This document shows, in pieces, positions 46,133 through 60,754 of a DNA stretch of 64,000 nucleotides (its first letter is position 1; each line of letters begins with the position of its first letter). This DNA is from Lineus longissimus (taxonomy: Eukaryota; Nemertea; Pilidiophora; Heteronemertea; Lineidae): NCBI RefSeq assembly GCF_910592395.1, contig NC_088309.1, positions 6,016,501-6,080,500 of the forward strand, in the 5' to 3' direction. Below the pieces are notes generated by a model. It had not been told where the DNA came from. It saw only the letters and a program-made list of their open reading frames with translations, and did no database searches. Both the position numbers and the translations under genes were made by a program.

Positions 46133-48893
46133 GTGAAGAGTTTCAACTGCACAACCGATTTCGCCAAGACGGGTTAAGTTACGAAGACAAATATTTAGTG
46201 GATGTCCCCTGTCACAATAATGTGGTAAAGGTTGCTGTCGATAGGCAGGCCGACGATATTAAGAACTTCATTAATGAAGTAATTAGGATAATTTTGTTTC
46301 GCTGTCTTAATCTATGACAAAGTAGATTAAGAAACAAGTTACGGTCGTACACTTTTCTTCAGGTATTGTAAATAGTATATAAATGTAAACAGTGGCATTG
46401 CTACTAGTTATAAGTGGATGCAGGTCTGCATTTCTATTTTGTAGTAGGTAAAAATAATGGTAAACAAAAACTAAATATTTTGTACAAAAACAAAATATTT
46501 TAGGCCTTTTAGGCCTCTGATCAGCTTTTACGAGGAGCACTCTCGACCACTGGCAACATAGATGGACACTCTTCCTCGCACTCGTCTCCATCCCTGTGAA
46601 AAACAGCACCGCATCAAGAGAAATTGTTTAACGCACAATTACCCAGTTTGATGTGGAAGATTCGATGACGGACTGTATCTGTGTGACTACGTTCTATAAC
46701 GGTCAGGGCCCTATTGTTCTCCTCCATTGACTGAACCCCGGTACATAGCATCACTACGGGACGACTATAATTAGTCTGGTCAGATAGACATCAGGTTAAC
46801 TTAACCATTGAGTCCTGTTGTGTTTGTGAATGTCGCCTCCAAACCAGGTATCACTGGTTATTATTCCATATCCCAAGTTATAAAAGCGTAATGCGCTTAT
46901 CAAAGTGATGTTCAATTCCCATTTATAGATTTGAAATGTCTAGCAAATTATTTATAACATCTCTTATTCAAAAGGTCAGGGATTGTTTGTCGGCCTGTAA
47001 CCTTTTCCGGTAATCTGTAATTTCGATGACACTCTGTCTTATTTTCATTAATGACGCCCAGGAGCTATATCTTGTCATCTGAAGACAGATCAACTTTCCC
47101 CATAACGGTTTCTCGTAAAAAAAGCCAGATCATCAAATGGTCAACACCTCTGAGCACTATTGGAGATGGTTACGAATGTCCGAGCTAAGGAAAGTATACA
47201 AATGTACCAGCGTCCGCCTTAGTGACGGTCGTCAAGTCCCCGGGAGTCTAAGAAAGATGTGCACAAGGGGTCGACAAACAATATTTCCCTATTTATTCAA
47301 AAGGAAAAAGAAAGGGTCACAGTCAGGAAAAGGATTCACGCCCAACTTCATTCTTACAATAAGAAAAGTAATAAAAACATTCGTATCGCATTCAGCAGAA
47401 ATATAAACCACACAGCTCATACTTTCATCCCTTTAAAAGGGTTACAGGGTCTCATTTACTTCCTGCCACTGTATCAATACTAGACAGATTCTCCCTTGCC
47501 CCTTTAGCAATGAATTGTGTCGGGGGTTCAAATATCTGAACCACAATATTTGTTTCCTGATATCGTGCATTGGGGGTGAACCGCGAATGACTCTGATTTG
47601 CAACATTGGTGTGGGTTGTTCCCTCGGTCTATGATCTTATGCGGCAATTTTATGGCTTCATGGGGCACCACGAAGTAGATGGAAGAGGCTACCATGGACC
47701 GAAATATCCAAAAACCGTTGAAAAAAGAAAGGAAGTGGTGTGGATACTCTTGTACATCTAACATAATTTAATCTGTTAATCATCAATTGATTAATCGTGC
47801 AGTCTTGCCGACCACGTTAAAGCTATAGGCTACTATGTAATGGCGTATGTAAAGAGAAGTGAGTTGACATTCGCAGAAAATTGCCGTTTTTAATCATACG
47901 ATGTACTTAAAGATTGTTCTTCAAAATTTAGTCAATTCATATGCTCGAACCAAGTTGATAGAAACTTTGACCCTCTAAAGGGTCTATGACAACCAGATGA
48001 TAATTACCCGTCTCTCGCAGTAGCCCGAAGCAATAATCAGGACGTCAGAGTGATGACCATCGTCCCGTTGCTTTCAATAAGAGAGATTATCATTCTATCG
48101 CGGACCAGTTAACCTGAATGATCCACCTTCTGCCTCCTCGACCCCCACTTGCGACCAGTACCCCTAACGCCTTTCATACCCCTTTCCGGGCAAGATTAAA
48201 AGTCGACCAAGACGCTTCGCACATGTCGCGCGTGTTTTGCATGTCACGGCGGTGATTTGTGATCTATTAAATTGGCTATGTTTGAAAAATACTTCACTAT
48301 CTGTCCATATGGTACTTCCTGAGCTCATCCGACCGGTATGGGCGTGCTCCGAGGAAATTGTTTACCGATTGTTGCTGCGAAGACCAGGTGATGAGAATGA
48401 TCAAAAGATGATGTACCAAGATGACACCGGTGTCATCCCGTGGTGGTTTTAAGGGTCTGCGTTGTTCCCTTGATCGTTATCATTGTCGTTTGACCCCTTG
48501 TAATACATTGACACCCTTTTCACCTTTATTTTGCCCACCGTGGATGATTCCAGAGGGGAAAGCTGGTGTATGTAGAAAATGATCCTCTGGAAAAAGTCTC
48601 CCTAAATAGCTCCGAGATCAAGATGCATAAATAGAAACCCTTTGTTTACGGGACTTCCATCCTAGGACATTTCAAAGTTCTACAACGGAATGGGTGAGGC
48701 AGGAAGGTCGGGTTTCGTGGCGTCGATGGTTCGACTATGCAAATTGCTGGAAAGAAAATAATTTTGCTTTGACAGAAAAAATTTCTGAAAGTAAAAGGCT
48801 TCAGTGGAAATAGTTGGAGTTGCATTTCTGCTTAAAAAACATGGCCGCTGACACATGAATTGTTTAGTCATCTACCCAAAGAAAAAAATAACC
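46133..48893. other. Intergenic, no gene recognised
   Basis: SLC22 3' UTR at the left. The rest has only short chance frames. No canonical AATAAA is obvious within 500 bases of the SLC22 stop. Confidence 0.4.
48882..48888 (-). terminator. Pol III terminator of tRNA-Thr
   Basis: Seven consecutive T on the minus strand, five bases after the discriminator base. Confidence 0.85.
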
Positions 48894-48966
48894 AGCCTCC
48901 AGTGAGATTTGAACTCACGACCCCTGGTTTACAAGACCAGTGCTCTAACCCCTGAGCTATGGAGGC
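48894..48966 (-). tRNA. tRNA-Thr (UGU)
   Basis: The 72-base body folds perfectly: acceptor GCCTCCA/TGGAGGC, D stem GCTC/GAGC, anticodon stem CTGGT/ACCAG around loop CTTGTAA (anticodon TGT), and T stem GTGAG/CTCAC with TTCAAAT. The discriminator is T at 48,894. CCA is not encoded, as expected in eukaryotes. A run of seven T follows on the minus strand (48,882-48,888), a good Pol III terminator. It closely matches metazoan tRNA-Thr(UGU), so it is likely functional. Confidence 0.97.
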
Positions 48967-49877
48967 GCTCGTGACCATACCTTTTCGATAAATGGAATAA
49001 AGCTGACGAGAAAAGTTGCTTAAACGAGGCGGTGTCCGGTGTAACTGTATCTGTGTCACTCCGGACATTTGGTCCTTGCCTGTCGTTTCTCAAAGTGTTA
49101 TACATTCTGCAGGTGTGAATTGCTATTGGGATAAAGTCTTTTGAAAACTTTTGAATTATTTAATGCAACCACGGACTAGGTCCGTGATGCAACTGTCCCA
49201 ACACTATTGTTAAAAAACCTGCTTCCACCCTCGGGGGGCCCAACGCGTTGTCGGGGTTCTTTCGTGGGTCAGAATACCTTTGCCGTCACGCCACGCCACC
49301 AGTTCGGCCCTGCAGAAATGGTAACAGAAAGTAGGGGCGTTTTCTCTGCCCCGTAAAGGGTGTGTTCGGTAAAGGAAAGCCACTTAGGTAACCGGATGCA
49401 ATCGGAGGCAGGTGATATGAGGTAATCTCACGATCATTTCATACATGTTGACCCTTTCAAGAAGGTTAAGAGTTCTTGATGCGGCCCTTGGGCGGGTGAT
49501 TTTTGCTTTTTCAGCTGCTTGACTTCAAAACCATCATCTGCGTCTTCCAAAACAAGTTTCATATATCTCGCCCTTTTAAGACACACCTTTTGAACCTTTT
49601 TCTGTTTAAAGGATACGACTTTTCTCATCAATTTCGTTGGCCATCATTACTTCGAGCAGACGAAAGTGTTGAAACAGTTGCCTTTAAAACTTAGTTGACT
49701 GACACTTTTTCCACAAACAATGGTGAAGCAATTGTCTGTTACAAAGTGAAGTACATGCAGTAAGAAAATGCCCTTATCCAACTGAATGCACACATAAAGA
49801 TGGACCTTATGATGAACATTATTTAGAAATAATCCTACATGTAGTTGTTTCTGTTTCGACGTTTTTTCTTAGTAGTC

Positions 49878-49928
49878 CGAAAGTGATTCCTAAAAGGAAT
49901 AGGAATTCCTAAAGTGGAATCACTTTCG
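49878..49928. repeat. Hairpin, 13-bp perfect stem
   Basis: CGAAAGTGATTCC and its exact complement are separated by 25 bases that themselves contain AGGAATTCCT. Confidence 0.8.
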
Positions 49929-52900
49929 CTCTCTTCGTCAGTCATAAATTCGGTGTCTCAAAAAACTAATAGACAACAAATAGACGGAAAGGAACTTAAT
50001 GCCCGAAGCCGCATGGATCTGAAAGTTGGCGTCCACCCTCTGGTCAGTGGGATCAGGGATAAAGAATAAAAAATGAAAATGAATAATTTCATGGTGTAAT
50101 GAATAAAGTTTCTTTCAGACGGACAGCCGGCGTGCCTTTTGGGAGGGTTTGCTTGGACAATGAGAACATCTCATAAGTATTGACCAACTGCTTTATGTCT
50201 GCAATGATATTCAATTCTTGTTGACTCTATGCCGAAGGATCGTGGCCTCTAGTGACCAGTGGGATTGATGCCTACTCAGAAAAACAGAATGGCTTTATTT
50301 CTTGAAACCACGTCCAAGTTATGCAAATGTGTAATCCACCCTTTGTTGAGAATTTAATTTGCGTCTCCGCTTTTTTTAAAGATCTGTTTTTCTTTTGGTG
50401 TTTAAAATATTTGACCGTTTGATTTCGTTCATCATTTTGTGACCGTTACTGGGGATATTACCAAACGGAAATGGCAGTCTAGGGATCAGAAGATTTCATA
50501 AAACAAGTCAAATGATCTTTATAAAATGTCTTTGATTTTTTAATCCGTTTTTAGCTGTTTGAGTTGTAGAATTTACGGATTTCAGACGAATTCGCTCAAA
50601 GCCTGTCCGAGGTATTGTATTGCTAAGGACACATCGTTACCAGGCGGTCATTCATAATACACAACTTGACTTCAAGAAATCACTATAAAGGTGACGGAAA
50701 AATATTCGATGAATTACAAAAAAGGGGGTTGAAATGGAATATATCAATACGCACATCCGTATCAGGTAGGTAACTTTCAAAAGGGGAGTACTTTGAATTC
50801 ATTTACATTCAAAGATAAGACAATGGCAAGTGACAAAGTGTATATCAAACTTCCCTCGATTTCTTATTGTTGACTTCTATGTCGTGCACCGTACATTGTT
50901 ATACTGGTTTATCTTTAAACTCGTCACCCCCGTCACTAATCCCCCGGGAGCAGCAATGGACGCGCAAAAGGGCCCAATCCCTCCATACGGATAATGAGGA
51001 GGGTGCAGCCTCCTGATTGACAACATCCGGTGACGTGGTCGTCTGCAAATCGAAGGGATCATAAAATTCATCAGACGACATTATCAAATTTTATCAAATT
51101 TTGTTCAAAATTCCAACCCCTCGATCATCTTTACTACCATTAAATTCACTTTGAAGTGGGCTGGACAGGAAGCGCACTGTTTTTAAACATTTCTATGAAA
51201 GATTTAAAGTGCCCTTAACAATCTTTGGACAGTCCAGTCAATATGATGAACCCCTGTTGAGTGGGGTGTTAGTGGTTTTATAACTGTTATTATTTCCATA
51301 AATTCAAATTCCACGCCTTCCTCTTGACGGGCCCTCTCAGATTTCCTAGATCCTGAGTAAAACCTCCTATTGACTTAAACCAAAAGTGAAGCTCACTTTG
51401 TCTATTTTTGCCGAAATTAATGTATCGTTATCATACATAAATATATGTGTTTTACCAGTCCCGTTGTCGGTATTTTTTACAGCGTTTTGTAATTCCTTCA
51501 TCTAATGTTTATAGCAGAAAGTTGTTATAGATTCTATCAATTAAAATTTTTTCGTCCTCTATAGCCTACTCCCAGATGTGACATTCATGTTACGTTTCTG
51601 CATGTCGGGATCGGGACGATATCAATTTTACCTTTTCTAAACGAGGAAGAAATTCGACATCGAAACATGTTTTCTAACCAAATGTGTGTCTTTAAATAGA
51701 AAACAAAATGAGACCACATATGAAGTAGTGCATTTTGATGTCATGACATCCGATGTAGACTGATAGCTATTCGAATCCTTTCATCTGGTCATCTTTCTGT
51801 AGCACGATTTAAGCTTTTGTTTGTCGTCATGAACTAGCCAGGAAGTTGCCAGAAAACGAGGAGAAATTTTCCCCCACCAGTCATGTTAGAGGGAGAATCC
51901 CGTGAAGCGGGAAGCACCGGATCTTCCCTGTATCAATTGACTGGTCGTTGGGTGGCTGCATGTCCAACTCTGTTAATCCATCCTCTGAAACCAGACCTTT
52001 CGAAATGCAAATTAGCCGTACGGACTCTGAGGCGGCGGAATGTATGTACCGAGAGTTCATGCTTTGAAGAGCGGCACAATGGAAAATTGGCCAGGTAATA
52101 TGCCCGGAGACACGAACCAAAAGACCATCATAGATAGCTATTGATATATCATTTTCTGTTTAAATCGGGCGGAAACAACTGACAATGTCCATCAGTGCCA
52201 CCGAGATTTTACGTTCACACGGAAATTTCACTGACGCAGCCCGATAGGTTTGACCAGTATTGTCAAGGATCTTGACGGCCTGCCTTATAACTTAGGTATC
52301 TGAAACCTGAATGCGTCGTATCGATAATGACGTAGAAAGACGCCGAAAATGCTCCAGGGCTTGTAAATATATCCATAGTAAAAAGGGTCGCATCCTGGTA
52401 ACCAAGTGACTTCTTTGCCCCTCATCAGGGCCCCATAGTTAAACCACTATCTGGTCCTATTACCCCTTGCTATCAATCTGTTAATCCGAAAATTTGACAA
52501 TTATTTACTGGTAAATGTCGACGATAAGGCCAATTTGCCAAATTTGATTTTTGAATGAGGTATTTGTGTACGGCTAATTTTTAAAGATATTGTACTAACT
52601 ATCATAAAAGACAGACTGACTGAATGTAGCTTGCTATACATGTAGAAGATGAGAACTATTTGATTATTTCACAGTTTCTATCACACAGTTATGAAGTGAT
52701 TAATCTTCATAAGCGATCACACCACAGCTGTTCCGCACGATTCGACCATTCAGATAATTATAATAAGACCATCATTACCAAGGACGAGTTGTCTGAAGAT
52801 GCTCCATGGCCGATGGAATCAGGAGAATGTGCCACGACCTATAGGGGAACCGGTCGAAATTGTACGTAGCTGCGCGTTTAGATTTCTTTGATGCACATTA

Positions 52901-55900
52901 TGGAATTAATAGACTAATATTTGTTTTTACCTTGGAGGATATGGTGCACACGGAACGATACCTGACTTCAGTGATACCAAGAGGAAATAACGTACAATCT
53001 TTTGAATATGGTAAAAGTACTTGCAATGCCAAATACTCGACTTATGATTCCCAGAACATGTGTAAGCAGTCGTTCGAGGAAACGCTGGCAGCAAATCAGT
53101 GGTCGTGCGCGCTCAAGGACTCGTCCATTTTCCTTATTGATAAGCAAACTCGAAATTCCAACCATATTACATTTCGTCAGATTTATTTTGGTTGATAAAG
53201 ATAAAGGAAACTAATGCGAAATCTGAAATTTATGAATTCCATTCCTGGGTGGCGAGCGTTGCCGCCCTGCAAGTCCTGATTGGGTTAAATTATTCGCCCA
53301 TTTGTTCCGAGGGGAATGGTCGTCAGGGCTGGCCGGCCGGAGTCGGACGTCGCGCCGAGGTCAGGAGGCCAACAGTGATGATCTCACCGCGCTTTGTGGA
53401 CACAAGCATCAATTGATGCTCCGAGCCCAACTGGACAGAAATAACTCATCTGAATGATGTACAACTCTCTATATTAAAATGGAGCATATCTCTCAAGGCA
53501 GGTATTGTTCTGTGTGGACCATATCGTCCGCGGATAATCCGGTCAAGCTAGGGGTCCGTGAAATATGGGACTGGACACTCTGGACGATAGCTGACCGAAA
53601 TAGTGAGATGCTTGAGAGTGCATGGTGCACTGCCCCGTAACCTGTGCGACTAAATTATGTGGCGTTATGTAACCAAACGGCTGGTAAGGGTTGCTTTTAT
53701 CTCTGCCCCAGGGTCGGCGGACAAGTTTGGAGGGAACAGGTTGAACTTGTGATCGTGTCCGAGATATTTTGGACGGGTAGAAGGAAATAACTTTGAGCAT
53801 TCAGTCAGTGAATATTTCTGGGTCATTCTTGCCCCAATTTGAGATATCTGCCCCGGGCCTTACATTCCATTATTGACAGGCCTATGCCTTCATACCGATT
53901 TCATGATGCGTGGTTCGACGTTTCTGAATATATTATTCTTATTTTATTGTCTTCTTTTCAACATTCTTATCATGTCGCTCCATAAACTACTTTTTAGGAC
54001 ATTAACACGACATATGCTTCAATGAAATTTAAGAAAAAACTGGGATTATTTCCACAACTGTACATGCCCCAAATTAGGGTCGTGGTGTAATACATCACAC
54101 GGCTCATAGTTTGTGGTGTACATGACTTCTTCAATTTTCCAGATGGTATTGCGTTAGTGTTCAGTAGGCCTATGTAATGCATGAGTTGTCGCTTTACTTG
54201 ACAAGTTACCAGCTGAACGTCCATCATGGTCATTGACATGAACTGCCAAAAAGCTTTCAATCGTGAATCTGTTCAACCTTTGGACATATGCATGATCTTA
54301 TAAAGGTGATATTTGAGTATGTTTCTGAGACGAACACTTCAGCCTTAATAAAAACCAGGGAAATGCCGCATTAATATTGCTCAGCTTTCAGACAACGCGC
54401 GTCAATTATTGGCGGGGGCTAAGGAGGCAATACCACTGGAAGTTCGGTATGGGGAAATGCATGCATATGTGTTCTTTTTTCGGGAATGGCAGAAATAGAA
54501 TATCACATGCATATTATCATACTCTTCTGTTCAGAACTTAAAACGGACATTTGTCCCCGGGGAAAGTGTGAAAATTTAGCACTGGTGGTCCTTGTTGCCT
54601 GGCCGAAGTCATTGGAGATGGACCTGGTGCTGTATCTCCCAAACAAATCTATGCAAATCACTCGCAGCAGGAAAACTCGGACAACAATCATTAACACCCA
54701 ATTTTAATGACATTTCGATAGTCGGCAGTCGTGTAGTTAATTGTTTAATTTCGCAGTTAATGATGGGTTTCTAGCCCCATAGTTCACCTCGGTATTGTCC
54801 GGCGCGTCTCACCGGGAAGTTGGTATACAATAGTGGAACTTCCTGGGTTGCGGACCTTTGCTCCGCGACCAGCCCCTTAAGATATTGTATTGTGTCGCGC
54901 TGCCCGGCCACTGCTTCTTCAAGACTCTCTTATGTAACCCTGAGATATTTTCAGCAAAATCGCTTATGAAATCTTAATAATACTCATAAAGTCTTCATAC
55001 AATATATCACACCTCGAATGCAGTTTCACCTGACGTGATTTAAGTTTGGTGCTATATTGAGAATATAAAAGCTTCGGGTTTCCTCTAACTTGAGATTTGA
55101 GAGCGCCTTTCAGATTTTGAGTCCGGTCAAGCGATGCGTTACAATGAGCATAATGCGGACTGTTTATTAACTCACTTTCGCAGACGATCCCATTACAATG
55201 ACCACTTATAATCTTTGATAACTGTGCTTCATACAATGTATTTGGGATGCTGAATGAAGATTATGTGGCTACAGGATGGCCAGTCCGTATAGTAATGTGG
55301 GAATGTGTAGTGATGGGTGAAATAATGAATGAGCGATGGATGCATCAATGACGTTTCTCACTGGTCTGTGAATGAATCTGCTGAGAGCAGGGTGTATGAC
55401 TCCTAGAAAAAGGCCGGGGTTCTAGTGAAAGTAAGGAAAAGACTGAGTACGTCCAGAGCCTTGCCAAAGCCTTCAATATGGACCTCTATTCGAACGTGGT
55501 CCGAAGAGAACAGCAGTCCTATGTCATTCTAGGGCCATAGGACGTTTGCGTCCTGAGGAAATCGGGGGTTAAGTTTCGCTTCTCCAGTCCGGCTGATTTC
55601 CTTGAGATGCTACCTTTGGGGAGTCTAAACTCGTTGTCCTGATGTATCGTAAAGGAACAGCACACTTTCATGAAGAGTATGACTTTTCAAAATGGGCCGT
55701 GTCAAAGTTTCATGGTCCGTATATATCTGATGACCAATAACTGTCACAAGTCGACCAAAACCAATACTAGTATAACTTCCCTGGCTGCCCCGCGTTCCTC
55801 GACATGGTGACAAGGCGACATATGTCCGGCTTCGATACAGATATATCTCAACGATATCAGCCTTACATAACCGGCCTAGCGATCCTCGTATATCTTCATG

Positions 55901-58900
55901 AACCGGTAATGAAAACGCGCCGTCCCAAGCAACCCGCCCGTCAACAGCACATGTCGCGTAAATTTCCCTATTTAAAGTAAACTTCTCCAAAAGGACAAAG
56001 GCCACTAACTTTCTGTAATTAATGCATTGCATAACCTCGAAGCATCTTCAATACCAGTATGGTTCAGGGCGGTTACATAACACGGTGCGTTATGTAATCG
56101 TCATCTCGGGGCGTCCGTGCCATATGGAGGCAGACGAGAGTTTATACAGAAATACATCCATTTGCTTAATCCGTCGAGATCGATGATGGGAAACTGCATC
56201 TTATTAATATTGACCATGATTCCTTGACTACATGACTGATATTCGAAGGCAAACGTCAATGGCGAGGATATTTTGTCGATAGAGGGAATGCAAGTAATGA
56301 CTTTGCCAACTACATCGTATTTTGTTAACGCACGTAAGTCCGAGTGCAATGCTATCGTGATCATTTGGCGTGTGGCAGCTTACATGTATTTGATATCATT
56401 TGACAAGATGTATTAAGCTTACTGCAAAACACTTTAAAACATCATAATTCGCCAATGGAACAAAAGACCAATACATGTACTGTACCACTTTGTATACAGT
56501 GATGTTACAGGAATTTGTGGCTAAAGTACGAGAGCTTCCGTTAATTTCACTTTTCTACGGAAGGTGAGTCCTGGTTATACGTAATACCTGCGTCTCCTTG
56601 TCGTGACTTATGGGAACCGGCACTAGCCGATGACGGTGGCGGCAACCATAGCGTCTCCCTTGAGGTAAATACGGAAGAACGCCAAAGACACACTAGACAG
56701 ATATAGACCAAGAAGACAAGTGGATGGCGAAATTTAACCTGACTGACCATTCAAGGGCATCGATGCAATAGATCCAAGGGTGGCAAGGACTATATACGGA
56801 ATAAGATTCCATGTGGAGGGACTGGGTGTGGGAAATGGGAGACCATGTTCAAGTGGGGTGATGCTACTAGATAAAGATAGCACTTTTAGTTAGTGTATAA
56901 GTGTCTTTCCATGATGTTATGACGTGGCAGTAATTATAAACCACCATTCTGACGAGAACAGTACAAAACAAAGGTCGTAGTGTCATTGATACAAGTCCTT
57001 TCGCGATTTCTCTTCCTGGAAGTTGAATCTTATTTCAGCTCAGCACAAATAGCAGCAGTTCGGTGCTGGCTTTTCACTGACTTCAAAAATATAACTAAAA
57101 ATTTGTGGAAAAAAACATATCTGCATTTTCATGAGCCCTGACATGAAAAACGGGTCAATAATAGCAGGAATTTAAAAAGGGGATAGCTTCTCTGTAAGCA
57201 AATTTATGATATTTAATTCTATTGTAATGACAGAATATAGACCGAGCAACGTTCTCATTATGTATCATATATCATAGGCCTATATTGTACATTGTGAGAA
57301 AAGGATCTTTGCATAGTGACTTGTCTTCATTTAAGACATGTCTTTTCGAAGTTATACGTCTCGTTAGCGCCAGACGATACCATTGTGCATTTATGATGAT
57401 AATAAGATATCCATGCACTTGCAATGAAAACGAAAGAGATTCGTCGCACTCATTTCTTCCCGGTCATCCTGTAGATTCTTTCAGCTGTTCAGAGATGATT
57501 GCACTAGAGAAATAGACTTCCGATTCTGTCTAGCGTCCAGTATTACTGAAAGTGACCCAAGGGGCTGCATGGATTCAAAGAACTCGATCAACATTCATCA
57601 ATTCACGACCGTTGCAGTTACCTTTAATCCTGACCAGTTGATGTACTGATGGAATTTGAAGTTTGTTCTCGAGTCAAAACGTAGTTTGATGCCAAAGATA
57701 GACGTCTGATTATAAATGTTAAGGATCATCCTTCTATTTTTGTAGCACGTTGAAGAATTGCCACGGCCGTGATAAAGATAGCGCCAGAGATGAACAAACA
57801 ACTGCCCTTGGGAGGATTAATATTCTTGAATGTATCAAACATGAATTATTATTCATAGGTAGGGTCGTGTATTTGCTCTGCCCTTTAACTTGGCTGTTGT
57901 TGGTGACCTTGCGTTTCATGTCTGAGCTACATGTAGATAGGCCTAACTCATCCGAACGAGCGATAATATTTTATGAAAATGGACCCATGACATTCACAAA
58001 CCCCCGGATCTAAAGGTATGTTACCTTTCCCTCAACAATCTACCTAACTGTCCATCGCCACTGTATCAATAAAGGATCACAGTAAGCGTTGTACGAGACA
58101 AGGAATGAGGAACCACGTGTACATCCTCTTTAGAAAGTAAATGTAGTTCCCATATTCGTTAACCGTCATCGCCGTGCAAATAAAATTGGGTTTCTGGGGC
58201 TCTCGTGTTAAATTATGAACATTCAGATAAATTTTAAGAGAAAGCAGCATTCTAGGCCACACAACTATGGCAACACCCTCCAATAGGCACTCAAGAAAAG
58301 GCAATGTCCAGCTAAGAAACTTGAAAACACCAACATTTAAAATATGCAAATTCCTATGCAAAAACGTTCAGATTATAAAGCGGTCCTCAAACATCTCATC
58401 AAGGAGGAGCAGAGCTTCAGGTAAACAAAGCTTTCCTGTAAAGAATCCTGTCTTTTGAGATTCCTTAATGTCTATTCAGCCCTTGGGCGCTAATTAATAA
58501 AGACGCCCAAGTTAATCCCTGCATGTCAGGGTCCAAAGGTATGATAAGGGACCAAACGACGCAGCTGCAAACCTTGGGGATGGAGAGAAAGATGAAAAAG
58601 GGTTTACAGGGGTCAGAGTGGCCTGTCCTTAGGACCTGACAACCCCCTCGACGTACCCCTTGATACTGATAATATGGTAGGTAATTTGACCTTAGCTTCA
58701 ACATATGTTATTGCAATTCTATTGCTTTAACATGGGCAGTGAGAGTGGTGATTCGTATGATGTATGACCAACAGAAGAATGTCAGCGTAGGTTGTATCCT
58801 TACCCTTGCGTGCGTTGATCTATTTTTGACTGTTATTCGTTATGATAGGCGAGGTCCATCGCAGATATCTAGGACATCTAGCATGAGAGAGTGATGCAAA

Positions 58901-58998
58901 GTTAGAATGAAGAATACCATTGTCTTCTAACGAAACATCCTGACCCTCAAGCTTTGATTCACTCCACCGACTCGGACTCCGTTACACCATCCGTATGA

Positions 58999-59013
58999 GG
59001 GGGGGGGGGGGGG
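58999..59013. repeat. Poly-G run
   Basis: About 15 consecutive G. A similar run lies at 40,220-40,236. Confidence 0.85.
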
Positions 59014-59280
59014 TAACGGACGGAGTACCTCTGATGGTTCACAATGCTTACGAAACTATAAGACCACGTTCTGTACTGTTCGACAATACTAAATACAGCT
59101 TATTAATATTACGATTGTCAATTTCTACGAATCACGATTGGTTTTATTTCCGTTAGTGATATATCGGGTGACCAATATTAAAATGCATCTTATCATCACC
59201 ATTTTGTCATTACCAATGACTTCTATATTGCTCTGAATTCATGTCATCACTGTTCAGAATCTGGTACAATGTCTGCATCA

Positions 59281-59324
59281 AGAGTCTTTCAATAAACTTT
59301 AAAATAAATTTATTGAAAGACTCT
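59281..59324. repeat. Hairpin, 16-bp perfect stem
   Basis: AGAGTCTTTCAATAAA and its exact complement with a 12-base AT-rich loop. The stem is shorter than that of a typical microRNA precursor. Confidence 0.8.
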
Positions 59325-60667
59325 GATTTTGATACATCTTCATCTAATTGTAATAAATGGTCAGTTTAGAATCAAAATGGCGACTCGAAGAAGACAATGA
59401 ATGGTACTAATGAATCTAACTCAAAATTTGTCCACTGGTCATCGTCATGTCCACCTGCATGAAGAATATCAAGTTTTCTCCCATTCAAGTTTGATATCAG
59501 TTAAGTATCTGCCGCGAGAGTCCACGTTGTCAGGAAGTACCCATTGGGAGCAACTGATGCTATATTTGGGGGTATTGTGCGCGCAAGTCACGGGCTTCCA
59601 ACCGGTATATAGTTAGCTGCATGGGAACAATTTGATCTGGCCACTGATGCTTTCATATGTAAATCCTCTGGACATATATCGGTGGAATATCGAGTTTTCA
59701 CCATCAGAGGAACGGGGTATGCCACGAGAGATGGTCGCGGGACCATTTCAAGTTTGGCTGCGGGATGGCTCGCCATGGGACAGCGGAGGAGCCCCAGCGC
59801 TTAAGAGCGGTGCCCGATCCCGCCAAGCAGTGGCATCGGGCAGCGCCTACGAAATTGGAAACTCCGTCACGACTCTACATGGAATGGCTCCATGACGATA
59901 GCGAGTTCTTCTTCCTGGTTTGTCAAGAGGTTTCATGACAAACTTGGAGAAAGGTTGACAGACACACCACAGACTAGGACATGTCATCGCAACCAGACCG
60001 TGGCCAGGACTTTCGATATTCATCGACGTAATTTATTGTGGACACAAACAATTTGAGACTCATTCGATTTATGGGCGAAGAGTTCCAGGCATGTTGTTTC
60101 ATGAACAAAATGAACATTTTCTGCACGATTAAAACTCGGGAGGAGTGACGGTGGATTTAGTCGAGTGCCAGGACTTCCTTGGGCGAACGTCGTGACACGC
60201 CAGAGCTGGTGATGATGTCTTCGTTGAAGAGTTATCAAGGGAGTTTCAGGCAAGAGTTAAATGTAGACCAATTCCGGCAGCGAGTAAGCTAGGATTTACG
60301 GTAAGGATTTTGATATTGTTTTGATCTCATCTGTTTTGATTAAAACTATGTACCATAAAAATTAACAAATACATAGATATACTGTACATTGTAATCCAGA
60401 TAATCATTTGCTTTCAGCAGTACATGTATTTCGTTTGTGCTAATTACTACTGGGTGTTGGATGATCGGCTTCTACTTTTCAACGCCGGGTGATTTCACCA
60501 GACAAAATCCAATTTCACTGTTTCAGAATATTCATGATGTAAAACGGTTATTTAATTCCAATTCTAGCAACAGTATCATTTAACATCATATAGCATGTTG
60601 CTTTGGATGGTGTCACTTTCCACTATTATAGTCCATTCGTAAATTGTTTTGTCCACATCTGGCGTTT

Positions 60668-60754
60668 GGGGCTCTGGAGCACGAACTACTGGTTAGATTT
60701 CTTTGAAGTTCGATTCTCAGCGAACCCTGCCCAGTAGTTTGGCGTCCAGAACCG
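60668..60754. mobile_element. Short MITE, same family as 43,037
   Basis: The left end GGGGCTCTGGAGCACGAACT and the complement of the right end GGTTCTGGACGCCAAACTAC are inverted relatives of each other and of the element in SLC22 intron 3. Confidence 0.55.

Noticed and set aside
49434-49631. Lys-rich minus-strand frame (KKVQKVCLKRARYMKLVLED)
   Set aside because: It looks protein-like, but there is no good acceptor or start context, and the plus strand is also open.
55625-56032. 135-codon minus-strand frame
   Set aside because: It is open but shows no family motif, splice partner or nearby poly(A) signal; chance length is plausible.
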